Shown: positions 35,655 to 44,688 of the stretch, piece after piece
Numbering within the stretch: the stretch's first letter is position 1
Layout of the letters: every line of letters begins with the position of its first letter
The notes under the pieces: model-generated
Told to the model about the DNA's origin: nothing
Seen by the model: only the letters and a program-made list of their open reading frames with translations
Databases searched by the model: none
Assembly: GCF_017875465.1 (NCBI RefSeq)
Contig: NZ_JAGGMQ010000001.1
Location: 992,001-1,056,000 of the forward strand
Length of the DNA stretch: 64,000 nt
Direction: 5' to 3'
Source: Winslowiella toletana
GTDB taxonomy: Bacteria; Pseudomonadota; Gammaproteobacteria; Enterobacterales; Enterobacteriaceae
Program-made: the position numbers and the translations under genes

Positions 35655-36637
35655 TGAAGATCGGCTCGATAGTTGCGGCTATTTTGCTGAGTATCAGCGC
35701 CAGTAACGCACTGGCTGCCGGACAGGTGACGCTGCGTCTGGGTGATGTTAAAGGTGATCGGTTTGTGGCGCTGAAGGCATCGGGCCAGCTGGATAATCTG
35801 CCTTATCAGTTAAAACTCTCCTCATTTGATTCCGGCGCACCGGTGCAGGAAGCGCTGAATGCCGGTGCGCTGGATGTCGGCTTTACCGGCGATCTGCCGT
35901 TTCTGTTTGTTTATGCCGCGGGCGCGCCGGTAAAAGCGGTTGGCGCCTGGCAGAATAATCCCGACAGTATTGCGCTGTTAACCCGACCTGATAGCGGGAT
36001 TAAGCAGCTGAGCGATCTGAAAGGTAAGCAGATTGCGGTTAATCGCGGTGGCTGGGGACACTATCTGATCCTCGGCCTGCTGGAACGCGCCGGACTGACG
36101 CAAAAGGATGTCACGCTGCGCTTCCTCGGTCCGGTGGATGGCCGCGCGGCGCTGGCCTCCGGCGCAGTGGACGCCTGGGCGCCGTGGGAACCCTATATCG
36201 CCACCTCAATACAGGTCGATGGCAGTCAGCGCGTGCCGCAGGGCGGCGGTAAAGGGATTATGTCCGGCTACTCCTATGCGCTGGCGCGCGAAGAGGCGAT
36301 TAACGACCCGGCCAAACGTGCGGCAATCAGCGATCTGCTGGCGCGGCTGGCAAAAGCACAAATCTGGGCGCGACAGCATCCACAGCAGTTTGCCGCCACG
36401 CTGGGTAAAAGCCTGAAGATGCCCACCGCGATCACTGAAAAATGGATCGCCGATGCGCAGATCCGCCCGGTTAACTTTGATCAGCGGCTGGAGGTTACGC
36501 TGCAAAAATCCGCCGACTTCTTCCTTAAATATCAGGTGTTACCGAAAGCCGTCGACGTTAGCCAGGCCTTCGATTACAGCCTGGCTGGCGCGGCTAATCA
36601 GGTAGCAAAACAGCAACCGGGAGCGACGACACCATGA
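35654..36637 (+). CDS. ABC-type aliphatic sulfonate/taurine-like binding protein
   Basis: A 327-residue periplasmic protein with signal peptide (SIVAAILLSISASNALA). The fold is SsuA/NMT1-like: VQEALNAGALDVGFTGDLPFLFVYAAGAPVKAVGAW, GKQIAVNRGGWGHYLILGLLERAGL and GAVDAWAPWEPYIAT. It would bind a sulfonate or related substrate. No permease or ATPase gene accompanies it, so it must borrow a transporter encoded elsewhere, or act as a sensor. Both ends overlap neighbouring genes by a few bases. Confidence 0.9.
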   Translation: MKIGSIVAAILLSISASNALAAGQVTLRLGDVKGDRFVALKASGQLDNLPYQLKLSSFDSGAPVQEALNAGALDVGFTGDLPFLFVYAAGAPVKAVGAWQNNPDSIALLTRPDSGIKQLSDLKGKQIAVNRGGWGHYLILGLLERAGLTQKDVTLRFLGPVDGRAALASGAVDAWAPWEPYIATSIQVDGSQRVPQGGGKGIMSGYSYALAREEAINDPAKRAAISDLLARLAKAQIWARQHPQQFAATLGKSLKMPTAITEKWIADAQIRPVNFDQRLEVTLQKSADFFLKYQVLPKAVDVSQAFDYSLAGAANQVAKQQPGATTP

Positions 36638-37224
36638 GTATTCTGCAATCACACCGCCTGCGTGACTTTGTTGGCGGGCTGGCGCAGTTGCTGGATGAGA
36701 CCAGCGATGAAAGCCTGATTCTGCCGCGCGGCGCGCAGTTGCTGCAAAAGCTGATCCAGTACGATGACTGGCTGGATGAGGCTTTTACCCTGCCCGACCC
36801 CGCACGCTATCAGCAATATCTGCTGCATGCCGACGCGCGCCAGCGCTTCTCGGTAGTCAGTTTTGTCTGGGGAGCCGGTCAGTCGACGCCGGTACACGAT
36901 CACCGCGTCTGGGGGTTAATTGGCATGCTGCGCGGCGCGGAGATTTCGCAAAGCTATCAGCGCGATGCCAGTGGCTTACAGCCCGCTGGCGCGCCGGTTC
37001 GCCTGGAGCCGGGCAACGTTGAATCGGTATCACCCAATACGCAGGATATTCATCGCGTCAGCAATGCGTTTAACGATCGCACCTCTGTCAGCATTCATGT
37101 TTATGGCGCCAATATCGGCGCGGTGCAGCGCGCCGTTTACCGCGAAGACGGCAGCGAAAAAGCGTTTATCTCCGGTTATAGCAACCGTTACTTGCCTAAT
37201 ATCTGGGATCTGTCACATGACTAA
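36634..37224 (+). CDS. cysteine dioxygenase-family thiol dioxygenase
   Basis: A 196-residue cupin enzyme. The iron-binding histidines are His88 and His90 in TPVHDHRVWGLIGMLRGAE and His140 in QDIHRVSN, as in cysteine dioxygenases. These oxidise the thiol of cysteine or 3-mercaptopropionate to a sulfinate using oxygen. Which thiol is used cannot be told. It starts inside the last codon of the binding-protein gene (ATGA) and overlaps the rhodanese gene by eight bases. Confidence 0.88.
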   Translation: MSILQSHRLRDFVGGLAQLLDETSDESLILPRGAQLLQKLIQYDDWLDEAFTLPDPARYQQYLLHADARQRFSVVSFVWGAGQSTPVHDHRVWGLIGMLRGAEISQSYQRDASGLQPAGAPVRLEPGNVESVSPNTQDIHRVSNAFNDRTSVSIHVYGANIGAVQRAVYREDGSEKAFISGYSNRYLPNIWDLSHD

Positions 37225-38845
37225 TTTCTCTTATCAAACCCGCAGCAGCAGTGAGATCCGTCAGGCGCTACGTCAGCACCAGGAAGTGGCGCTGATTGAT
37301 GTGCGCGAAGAGGCCGCCTTCGCCACCGGACATCCGCTGTTTGCCGCCAATATCGCGCTGTCGAAGCTGGAGCTGGAAATACTGAATCGCATCCCCCGTC
37401 TGAGCACACCGGTGACGCTATACGATAATGGCGAGGGGCTGGCGGAGGTGGCGGCACTGCGTCTCTCCGCAATTGGCTATCAGGATGTGGCGCTGCTGGA
37501 GGCCGGACTGGCGGGCTGGCGCAACAGCGGCGGCGAACTGTTTATTGATGTTAACTCACCGAGTAAAGCCTTTGGCGAGCTGGTAGAAAGCCGTAACCAT
37601 ACTCCATCGCTTTCCGCCGAACAGGTTAATGATCTGCTGCTACAGAATAAGGATGTGGTGGTACTCGACAGCCGACGCTTCGATGAGTATCACACCATGA
37701 GTATTCCGCGAGGCATCAGCGTGCCGGGGGCCGAACTGGTATTGCGCGTGCGCGATTTGGCGCCGTCGCCGTTAACCACGGTGATAGTTAACTGTGCTGG
37801 TCGTACCCGCAGTATTATTGGCACACAGTCGCTGGTTAACGCCGGTATCCGTAATCCGGTCTATGCCCTGCGCAATGGCACCATCGGCTGGACGCTGGCG
37901 GGACTGGCGCTGGAGCACGGGCAGAGTCGTCGCTATAGCGATGTCAGCGAAACCGCCCGGTTACAGGCGGCGAAGAGTGCGCGTAGCGTGGCCGACCGTG
38001 CAGGCGTGGCGCGAGCCAGCAAAACGCAGCTGGCAGAGTGGCAGCAGCAAAATACGCGCACGCTTTATCTGTTCGATGTGCGCGATGCTGATGAATATGC
38101 CGCCGGTCATTTTGCCGCCAGTCGTTCGGCACCTGGCGGTCAGCTGGTGCAGGAGACCGACCACTACGCCAGTGTACGCGGCGCACGCGTGGTGCTGATT
38201 GATTCCGAGGGTGTGCGCGCCAATCTGAGCGCCTCCTGGCTGGCCCAGATGGGCTGGGAAGTGTATGTGCTTGACGGGCTGACCGCGGCTGATTTTAGCG
38301 CCACAGGTAACTGGATCCCGGCAGTTCCGCCCCTGCCCGCACTGACTGAAATCGACACCGCAACCCTCACCGCCTGGCTACAGCAGGGCAATACGCAGCT
38401 GCTCGATTTTACCGCCAGCGCTAACTACGTGAATGGCCATATTCCCGGCGCCGCCTGGCTTCAGCGTTCATTGTTAACCGAACATGGCGCAGCAGCGCTG
38501 CCACCGGCGCAGCGCTATGTGGTGACCTGCGGCAGCAGCCTGCTGGCGCGTTACGCAGTGGCGGAACTGGAATCGCTTACCGGCAAACCGGTGTCGGTGC
38601 TTAACGGCGGCAATGCCGCGTGGCGGGCAGCAGAATTGCCGCTGGAAAGCGGAGAAACTCAGTTGCTGCAGGCGCGCACTGACCGTTATCGTCGGCCTTA
38701 TGAGGGTACCACTAACTCCGCCGCAGCCATGCAGGCTTATCTGGACTGGGAGTATGGGTTGATTGCGCAGCTGGATCGCGATGGCACACACGATTTTACC
38801 GTGCTGGCGCAGCCGCAAAAGGCGAGTGCTGAACGGATATCCTGA
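37217..38845 (+). CDS. four-domain rhodanese-like sulfurtransferase
   Basis: A 542-residue protein built from four rhodanese-type domains (about 8-110, 128-235, 266-365, 377-475). The catalytic Cys is present only in the second (Cys193 in NCAGRTRS) and fourth (Cys438 in TCGSSLLA). The corresponding loops of the first (YDNGEG) and third (IDSEGV) have Asp instead. Active and inactive domains therefore alternate. Such enzymes move sulfane sulfur between thiols. The frame is open upstream, but ATG at 37217 overlaps the dioxygenase stop and fits the operon pattern. Last gene of the operon. Confidence 0.9.
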   Translation: MTNFSYQTRSSSEIRQALRQHQEVALIDVREEAAFATGHPLFAANIALSKLELEILNRIPRLSTPVTLYDNGEGLAEVAALRLSAIGYQDVALLEAGLAGWRNSGGELFIDVNSPSKAFGELVESRNHTPSLSAEQVNDLLLQNKDVVVLDSRRFDEYHTMSIPRGISVPGAELVLRVRDLAPSPLTTVIVNCAGRTRSIIGTQSLVNAGIRNPVYALRNGTIGWTLAGLALEHGQSRRYSDVSETARLQAAKSARSVADRAGVARASKTQLAEWQQQNTRTLYLFDVRDADEYAAGHFAASRSAPGGQLVQETDHYASVRGARVVLIDSEGVRANLSASWLAQMGWEVYVLDGLTAADFSATGNWIPAVPPLPALTEIDTATLTAWLQQGNTQLLDFTASANYVNGHIPGAAWLQRSLLTEHGAAALPPAQRYVVTCGSSLLARYAVAELESLTGKPVSVLNGGNAAWRAAELPLESGETQLLQARTDRYRRPYEGTTNSAAAMQAYLDWEYGLIAQLDRDGTHDFTVLAQPQKASAERIS

Positions 38846-38902
38846 ATAGTGCAGGCCGGGTGCAGATCCGGCCTTACTGCGTAGCAGAGATTAAGTATGC
38901 GT

Positions 38903-39085
38903 TTATATCAACCAAAAAGTGACCGCAAACGCTAATGCTGCAAAAGCAACCGTCGAACGCCAGGCAAAAGCGGGCCACCAGGTTACGGCCAGCATGCCAA
39001 AAATAAGGATCAGCAGAATGGGGACAAATGTGCCTGCAAAGTATCTCAGCTGACGCTGCAACCATCCCTTGAAGAATTTTTTCAT
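38903..39085 (-). CDS. small two-helix membrane protein, 60 residues
   Basis: The product begins MKKFFKGWLQRQLRYFAG, a basic amphipathic start. Two hydrophobic segments follow: TFVPILLILIFGMLAVTWW and STVAFAALAFAVTFWLI. Both termini are probably cytoplasmic. No strong ribosome site is seen. I do not recognise the family, but the composition is hard to explain except as a membrane protein. Confidence 0.5.
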   Translation of the reverse strand: MKKFFKGWLQRQLRYFAGTFVPILLILIFGMLAVTWWPAFAWRSTVAFAALAFAVTFWLI

Positions 39086-39647
39086 TAATTGATTAACCGC
39101 ATGGCGCTGAGGCGATCAGGAAATACATAACTAAGGGGGAATTCCTGGGCACCGGTGTTAAAAAACGGCTGCGGTGATGACCATCAATAGGGAGAATAAG
39201 ATAACCGGGTTGAGTAGCCTCGTCCATGCTCTGCAGCCCTGTCTGAATTTCTTAGCTCTGCACGCCCAGTTTAGCCAGTTTCTCTTTCATCTGGCGTGCA
39301 CGCTTACAGACGGAAAAAGTTAGTCTTTAGGGTATATTCAACCTTTAGTTGAATATCTGCGGGAATGCATATAAAATTATTTAACGGATGGTTACAGGGA
39401 TTTCGGCAGCGAGATCGCATCCCACTTCCTGGCAACAGGTTCGTCCATGACGGTAAAGTGTCCTGACCCGCCGAAAGGCGGCTGAGACCCCCGAAAGGGG
39501 GTCGCTACTTTTTAGGTTAGGCCTTATCAAACGTATTTACTACCATGTCCCTTACTCGCTCCCCGCCCCCCCTGTCCGTGCCCAGTTCGCTCTGTACTCA
39601 AGCCGCTAATTATTTGATACCGTGCACCGGTCTTTAATGCATAGCCG
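39086..39647. other. 560-bp accessory stretch with palindrome and hairpins
   Basis: No secure gene. ATATTCAAC-CTTTA-GTTGAATAT (39334-39356) is a perfect operator-like palindrome. On the minus strand just downstream of it is a short open frame ending in MKEKLAKLGVQS (stop near 39254), which looks like the tail of a lost gene. On the plus strand a 33-codon frame (39365-39466) is open but unrecognised. Two GAAA-loop hairpins end the stretch (listed separately). Confidence 0.4.
39468..39513 (+). terminator. tandem GAAA-loop hairpins ending in a T run
   Basis: CCGCC-GAAA-GGCGG (39468-39481) and GACCCCC-GAAA-GGGGGTC (39486-39503) stand next to each other, then GCTAC and five T. The second is a good intrinsic terminator on the plus strand. 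The owner of the transcript is unclear. Confidence 0.65.
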
Positions 39648-40211
39648 TTATTGGTGTCTGTTGTTGGCTTCTTTCGGCACGCGTGCATGTTTTTTTCTAG
39701 CTGCGGTGTCAGTCGCAACTTTAAAAAAACTAACTGAGTTATTCGGGATTACTTCACCCGGAGCCCCCGGACCCGTTCGGGCAAAAAAAGCTGACAGGAT
39801 GTGCATCCGTAGCAGACGCTTCTCTTTATAAAACGCTATGCAAATCTTATATGGCTCAATCTGCCCCGTGGCACTATTCAGCATTTCCAGCGTAAAAAAC
39901 TTCTCTGCCGTTGTCTGGAATAACTTCATCGCTGGTAGATTAGCCAAAATCTGGCGTATATGCTTTGACGCTTCGTAACGCTCCATGCAAATGGTCAGCT
40001 GCTCACGCCCGTCTTTATAGACAAGCGGAATATTGAAAGCCGTGACATCCTTCGCGAAGCAGTGAAGACCGTAAGTCACCACAAACCTGAAATCCTGCTT
40101 CTCACCTTTGTATGTGATCTCGTGTACGTCGAGGTGAGAAAGCGAGTACGACACTCCACCGTGCTCGAAGGGTTCCCAACTTTGGATTGAGTCTATTTGA
40201 TACTTTGCCAA
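39648..40211 (-). CDS. hypothetical protein of the accessory islet, 187 residues
   Basis: The protein starts MAKYQIDSIQSWEPFEHGGVSYSLSHLDVHEI. It is rich in aromatic and His residues (TYGLHCFAKD, FTLEMLN, YKICIAFYKEKRLLRMH). The C-terminal quarter is basic and probably flexible (KKHARVPKEANNRHQ). No signal peptide or membrane segment is seen. Its base composition and codon use look less GC-rich than the backbone, suggesting transfer. I recognise no catalytic motif and assign no function. It lies alone, between hairpins and two tRNA-Ala genes. Confidence 0.6.
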   Translation of the reverse strand: MAKYQIDSIQSWEPFEHGGVSYSLSHLDVHEITYKGEKQDFRFVVTYGLHCFAKDVTAFNIPLVYKDGREQLTICMERYEASKHIRQILANLPAMKLFQTTAEKFFTLEMLNSATGQIEPYKICIAFYKEKRLLRMHILSAFFARTGPGAPGEVIPNNSVSFFKVATDTAARKKHARVPKEANNRHQ

Positions 40212-40728
40212 TGTGTGTTATCCGCCACCAATTTAATGAGAGCGCTACCCATCTTTATACGGTAACGATTGACCAGATGTTACTGCTTAAACATCAAGCA
40301 CATCAATATAAATTTGATATAAAACAGCGTGTTGCTCGATAAACTTGAACTTGAGCGGCGAAAAAACCTACAACGGCATGAGGTTTCACAAGATTAGCGT
40401 AACGAAAAAAATCAGAGTGATTTAAAATTCTGGAGAGTAATACTGTTTCATTTCGGGGGGATATCTGAGACGCTGGCTGGGCTTGCACTGGGTGTATGAG
40501 TATTCTGACCGCCATAAAACCTGTTTATCGCCTGCACTGTCATCACAACAGGCAGCATTAAAGAGGTATCGTGCTGAAATGCACTTCACTGAAAGTTTGT
40601 TGAACGAGATTTCAAAACAGCTGGCACGTCATTAGCATTCGAGTTGGCTATCTAAGCTCACTATGAAAAAACACGATGGCAGATTTTGAGAAAGGTATTA
40701 AGTAAACTGATAAAGATCAAAGAAGATT
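40212..40728. other. AT-rich stretch with a start-less reading frame
   Basis: Plus-strand frame 40441-40635 encodes 64 residues (including LHWVYEYSDRHKTCLSPAL and LKRYRAEMHFTESLLNEISKQLARH) without any start codon. It may be the end of an eroded gene next to the tRNA pair. Nothing else is recognised here. Confidence 0.3.
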
Positions 40729-40804
<76 letters not shown>

Positions 40805-40848
40805 ACTACAGAGATGCGTTTTTCAGTTCCAAATCTGCTGGATAGATT

Positions 40849-40924
<76 letters not shown>

Positions 40925-40957
40925 AAACCGAAAAACAGTGTCGTATCGACGGACGGC

Positions 40958-40986
40958 ATAATATGAGACCGCCACCAGGGTGTCAA
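40958..40986 (-). promoter_or_regulatory. strong promoter of the tRNA-Ala pair
   Basis: On the minus strand TTGACA (40981-40986), 17 bases, TATTAT (40958-40963), then a GC-rich discriminator (GCCGTCC) typical of stringently controlled stable-RNA promoters. Confidence 0.85.
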
Positions 40987-41283
40987 CGGCAAATTGGTAT
41001 TCTGTGGTCAATCGCTGAAAAAGGCGTCAACCTGCGACGAATTGACTGAATTTCCTCCGCTTACTACCTGCTTACAACCAATCCCGGTAGTGGATGTTAC
41101 TCTCAGGTTAAAAATGGCATAAAAAGTCGCTTGTTTTTGTTAATTCACCGTGCAAAACTTCGCCCGCTAATTATTTAACCAATACCCCCCAGTTGTGCGC
41201 CCTGCGTACCCTGGCGGATACCAGCGCCGGATATTGGCTATTTTTATTAACCGCTTTTTATAATTAACTACACCAGAGCTACT
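40987..41283. other. intergenic region before the FNT transporter
   Basis: About 300 bp with no gene or convincing structure. A run of six C occurs near 41185-41195. Promoter elements of the transporter cannot be assigned with confidence. Confidence 0.35.
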
Positions 41284-42072
41284 ATGTCCTTGCATACACC
41301 TAAAGAAATCGCCGCCATCGCCATCCAGGCGGGCGTTGCCAAAAGTCATGCTTCTGTCTCTACCTTAATGATCCTCGGCTTTCTGGCTGGCGCCTTTATC
41401 GCCACCGGCTTTCTGCTGGATATCCATGTTATCTATCAGCTCCCCGCAGAATGGGGTTCATTCGGCGGCCTGTTAGGCGCAGCGGTGTTCCCGGTAGGGA
41501 TCATTCTGACAGTTCTGGCCGGTGGCGAGCTGTTAACCGGTAATATGATGACCATGCCAATTGCCTGGTTTGCCCGCCAGATCAGCGGTATTAGCGTGCT
41601 GCGTAACTGGTTCTGGGTCACCGTCGCTAACTTTATCGGCAGTCTGGCCGTCGCCTGGTTCTTTGGTCATATGCTGGGCATGACTGAAGGTGCGTTCCTG
41701 AAAAAAACCGTCGCCATTGCTACCGCTAAAGTTAACGCTGACTTTACTCAGGCGTTTATTTCCGGCATCGGCTGTAACTGGCTGGTGTGTCTGGCAACCT
41801 GGCTGGCTTTCGCCAGTAAAGATATGGTCGGCAAAATCTTCGGTATGTGGTTCCCGGTGATGGCGTTTGTGGCGATTGGCTTCCAGCACGTGGTAGCAAA
41901 TATGTTTATCATTCCGGCGGCGATTTTCGCTGGCTACCTGAGCTGGGCTGAATATCTGCCAAACTTTATCGCCGTATTCCTCGGTAATGCTGTAGGTGGC
42001 GCCGTATTTGTCGGTCTGGCCTACTTCCTCGCCTTCCGCTCTGCAACAGAAAGCGTTAAAGCCTCCCGCTAG
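41284..42072 (+). CDS. formate/nitrite transporter (FNT) family channel
   Basis: A 262-residue protein with six hydrophobic helices. The FNT signatures LAGGELLTGNMMTMP and QHVVANMFIIPAAIFAG (FNT motif 2 with the pore histidine region) are present. Such pentameric channels pass formate, nitrite or related small anions across the inner membrane. There is no adjacent reductase or lyase gene to reveal the anion. E. coli has FocA, FocB and NirC in other contexts. Confidence 0.88.
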   Translation: MSLHTPKEIAAIAIQAGVAKSHASVSTLMILGFLAGAFIATGFLLDIHVIYQLPAEWGSFGGLLGAAVFPVGIILTVLAGGELLTGNMMTMPIAWFARQISGISVLRNWFWVTVANFIGSLAVAWFFGHMLGMTEGAFLKKTVAIATAKVNADFTQAFISGIGCNWLVCLATWLAFASKDMVGKIFGMWFPVMAFVAIGFQHVVANMFIIPAAIFAGYLSWAEYLPNFIAVFLGNAVGGAVFVGLAYFLAFRSATESVKASR

Positions 42073-42203
42073 TTCCTCCGCCCTTTATCGCCGGTAGAGG
42101 GCAAATTTTTTTGCGCCAGATCTCATTTTTTTATCCATTAGTTATTCCTTTACCGAATTATTGTAAGATGTTCTGCTAATACATTCGTTACAGGGACTGA
42201 AAC

Positions 42204-42557
42204 GTGAAAAAGGACTGGTTAACACCTGAAGAGCTGGCTAAGGTGACGGGCTATAGCCGTCAAACCATCAACAAATGGATTAAACGAGAAAGCTGGACCA
42301 CTGCGCCAAAGCCCGGAGTTCAGGGTGGTAAAGCGCGGATGATTCATATTGATGAGCGGGTAAAAGAGTTTCTGAAATCCACGCGTCATGCCGCAGAACC
42401 TGCTGCATCCTATGTGGTAAATCAGAATCCATTACCAGGCTTATTAATCACCTCTTTGCAACAGATGACGCCAGAAGAGCAGGCGAGACTGTCGGCATTG
42501 CTGGTACGCGAAGGTATTCAGGGCATTTTGCAGCGTCTGGGTATTAGCGAAGGGTAA
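42204..42557 (+). CDS. yfeC: YfeC-like putative DNA-binding protein
   Basis: A 117-residue protein matching E. coli YfeC: LTPEELAKVTGYSRQTINKWIKRESWTTAPKPGVQGGKARMIHIDE and MTPEEQARLSALLVREGIQGILQRLGI. The N-terminal part is a helix-turn-helix of the MerR/Xis-like type. In E. coli the gene also adjoins gltX. Its regulon is not established. A terminator separates it from convergent gltX. Confidence 0.88.
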   Translation: MKKDWLTPEELAKVTGYSRQTINKWIKRESWTTAPKPGVQGGKARMIHIDERVKEFLKSTRHAAEPAASYVVNQNPLPGLLITSLQQMTPEEQARLSALLVREGIQGILQRLGISEG

Positions 42558-42561
42558 AAAA

Positions 42562-42594
42562 AACCCCGGAAGCAGCATTGCTGTTTCCGGGGTT
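42562..42594. terminator. bidirectional terminator between yfeC and gltX
   Basis: AACCCCGGAA and TTTCCGGGGTT enclose an inner stem CAGC/GCTG. A-run and T-run flank it on both sides. Confidence 0.88.
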
Positions 42595-42609
42595 TTATTA
42601 GTAACGCGA

Positions 42610-44025
42610 TTACGCCTGGGCTTCGCGTTCCGCGATATAAGCCAGCGCCTGTTCAATGCGCGCCACAGAACGTGACTTACCGATAGCATGCACGGTGACG
42701 TCCAGACCCGGTGACTGACCGGCGCCAGTTACCGCAACACGTAACGGCATACCGACCTTGCCCATTCCCACTTCCAGTTCATCAGCGGTCGCCTGAATCG
42801 CATGGTGCACATTCTCTGCCGTCCATTCGCTGATAGCGGCCAGTTTGTCGCGCACCACTTCCAGCGGCTGACGCGCTACCGGACGCAGATGCTTTTTCGC
42901 CGCGTCGGCATCGAACTGCTCAAAGTCTTCATAGAAGTAGCGGCACGACGCAGCCATCTCTTTCAGCGTCTTACAGCGCTCACCCAGCAGTTTAACCAGC
43001 TGCGCCAGCTCCGGGCCGGTGCGGGTATCGATATTTTCCTGCTCAATATGCCATTGCAGATGGGTAGCCACATATTCCGGCGCCAGTGAGTTGATATAAT
43101 GGTGATTCAGCCACTGCAATTTTTCGGTATTAAAGGCGCTGGCCGATTTGCTTACCGCGTTAAGATCAAACAGCTGTTTCATCTCGGCAATGCTGAAAAT
43201 CTCCTGATCGCCATGGGACCAGCCCAGACGCACCAGATAGTTCAGCAGCGCTTCCGGCAGATAGCCGTCATCACGATACTGCATCACACCCACCGCGCCG
43301 TGGCGTTTGGAGAGCTTTTTGCCGTCGTCGCCGAGGATCATCGAAACGTGGGCATAAACCGGCACCTGTGCGCCAATCGCTTTCAGGATGTTGATCTGAC
43401 GTGGGGTGTTGTTGATATGGTCTTCACCACGGATCACATGGGTGATCTCCATATCCCAGTCATCGATCACCACGCAGAAGTTATAGGTTGGCGCACCGTC
43501 GGTACGACGGATAATCAGATCGTCCAGCTCCTGATTGCTGAATTCAATCGGGCCACGAATCTGATCGTCAAAAATTACCGAGCCTTCCTGCGGGTTACGG
43601 AAACGCACCACGCAAGGTTCATCCGCAGCATGATGCTCATGACTGTCACGGCAACGACCGTCATAGCGCGGCTTCTCGTTATTGGCCATCTGGTTTTCAC
43701 GCAGTGCTTCCAGACGCTCTTTCGAGCAGTAGCATTTATAGGCGGTGCCCGCGTCGAGCATCTCATCAATCACGGCGTTATAGCGGTCAAAACGTTTGGT
43801 CTGATAGTACGGACCCTCATCCCAGTCGAGGCTCAACCAGTTCATACCGTCCATAATGGCGTCGATAGCCTGCTGCGTGGAGCGCTCCAGATCGGTATCT
43901 TCGATACGCAGAACGAACTCACCGCCCTGATTACGGGCAAACAGCCAGGAATAGAGCGCGGTACGAGCGCCACCAACATGCAGATAGCCGGTTGGGCTGG
44001 GGGCAAAACGGGTTTTGATTTTCAT
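42610..44025 (-). CDS. gltX: glutamyl-tRNA synthetase
   Basis: A 471-residue class I synthetase. The HIGH-type motif is [19 protein letters not shown] and the KMSKS-type motif is [12 protein letters not shown] zinc-type Cys cluster is present in [12 protein letters not shown] and a later RCRDSHEHH. It charges tRNA-Glu with glutamate. Orientation relative to the valine and lysine tRNAs is divergent, as in E. coli. Confidence 0.98.
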   Translation of the reverse strand: MKIKTRFAPSPTGYLHVGGARTALYSWLFARNQGGEFVLRIEDTDLERSTQQAIDAIMDGMNWLSLDWDEGPYYQTKRFDRYNAVIDEMLDAGTAYKCYCSKERLEALRENQMANNEKPRYDGRCRDSHEHHAADEPCVVRFRNPQEGSVIFDDQIRGPIEFSNQELDDLIIRRTDGAPTYNFCVVIDDWDMEITHVIRGEDHINNTPRQINILKAIGAQVPVYAHVSMILGDDGKKLSKRHGAVGVMQYRDDGYLPEALLNYLVRLGWSHGDQEIFSIAEMKQLFDLNAVSKSASAFNTEKLQWLNHHYINSLAPEYVATHLQWHIEQENIDTRTGPELAQLVKLLGERCKTLKEMAASCRYFYEDFEQFDADAAKKHLRPVARQPLEVVRDKLAAISEWTAENVHHAIQATADELEVGMGKVGMPLRVAVTGAGQSPGLDVTVHAIGKSRSVARIEQALAYIAEREAQA

Positions 44026-44251
44026 TAAACGGTGCCTTATTACGCGAATGCGCTGACAAATTACAAAAGTGACTCATTTGGCGCTTTATTAATTGCCTGC
44101 ATTCTATCATCTGACAGCGATTCCTCAACGGCCTTACCTTGCCTGTCGAATTGATATGGCGGAATATCGCGCAAGAAAACAGAGGTTTTGCTTAAAACGG
44201 CGACATCCTGACTAAATTTAAGCCGAACAATCATTTTCGTTTTAAAAAGCG

Positions 44252-44279
44252 TTGACTCATTTCGCCGGATCCCTATAAT
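44252..44279 (+). promoter_or_regulatory. promoter of the tRNA-Val/tRNA-Lys operon
   Basis: TTGACT (44252-44257), 16 bases, TATAAT (44274-44279), followed by GCGACT as discriminator, 17 bp before the first tRNA. Confidence 0.85.
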
Positions 44280-44296
44280 GCGACTCCACACAGCGG

Positions 44297-44372
44297 GGGT
44301 GATTAGCTCAGTTGGTAGAGCATCTCCTTTACACGGAGGGGGTCGGCGGTTCGAGCCCGTCATCACCCACCA
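44297..44372 (+). tRNA. tRNA-Val(UAC), copy 1
   Basis: 76 nt with encoded CCA. The anticodon arm CTCC-TTTACAC-GGAG gives TAC. The acceptor stem is GGGTGAT/ATCACCC. First gene of a four-tRNA operon equivalent to valU-valX-valY-lysV. Confidence 0.96.
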
Positions 44373-44412
44373 TCTCTAAGATGGCCGCAGTGGAGCAGGA
44401 AAGTTGAGACAT

Positions 44413-44488
44413 GGGCGATTAGCTCAGTTGGTAGAGCATCTCCTTTACACGGAGGGGGTCGGCGGTTCGAGCCCGTCATCGCCCACCA
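44413..44488 (+). tRNA. tRNA-Val(UAC), copy 2
   Basis: Same as copy 1 except for a compensated acceptor-stem pair (GGGCGAT/ATCGCCC). Confidence 0.96.
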
Positions 44489-44532
44489 TGACTCAACAGC
44501 ACGAAGGTGTCTTGCTAAAGCAGTAACGAAAT

Positions 44533-44608
44533 GGGTGATTAGCTCAGTTGGTAGAGCATCTCCTTTACACGGAGGGGGTCGGCGGTTCGAGCCCGTCATC
44601 ACCCACCA
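44533..44608 (+). tRNA. tRNA-Val(UAC), copy 3
   Basis: 76 nt with the same anticodon and acceptor stem as copy 1. It is followed after only four bases by tRNA-Lys. Confidence 0.96.
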
Positions 44609-44612
44609 TTTC

Positions 44613-44688
44613 GGGTCGTTAGCTCAGTTGGTAGAGCAGTTGACTTTTAATCAATTGGTCGCAGGTTCGAATCCTGCACGACCCACCA
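44613..44688 (+). tRNA. tRNA-Lys(UUU)
   Basis: 76 nt with encoded CCA. The anticodon arm TTGA-CTTTTAA-TCAA gives TTT. Last gene of the operon. Its 3' end and terminator are repeated 173 bp downstream. Confidence 0.96.

Noticed and set aside
36920..37216. Upstream in-frame extension of the rhodanese gene
   Set aside because: It lies wholly inside the thiol dioxygenase gene, lacks family similarity, and would break the compact operon layout; ATG at 37217 fits better.
39527..39718. Minus-strand 63-codon frame in the accessory islet
   Set aside because: It overlaps the end of the 187-residue protein in another frame; Gly/Lys/Thr-rich, with no sign of a real fold.
40303..40515. Minus-strand 70-codon frame near the tRNA-Ala genes
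   Set aside because: No ribosome site or recognised family; competing start-less frame on the other strand.
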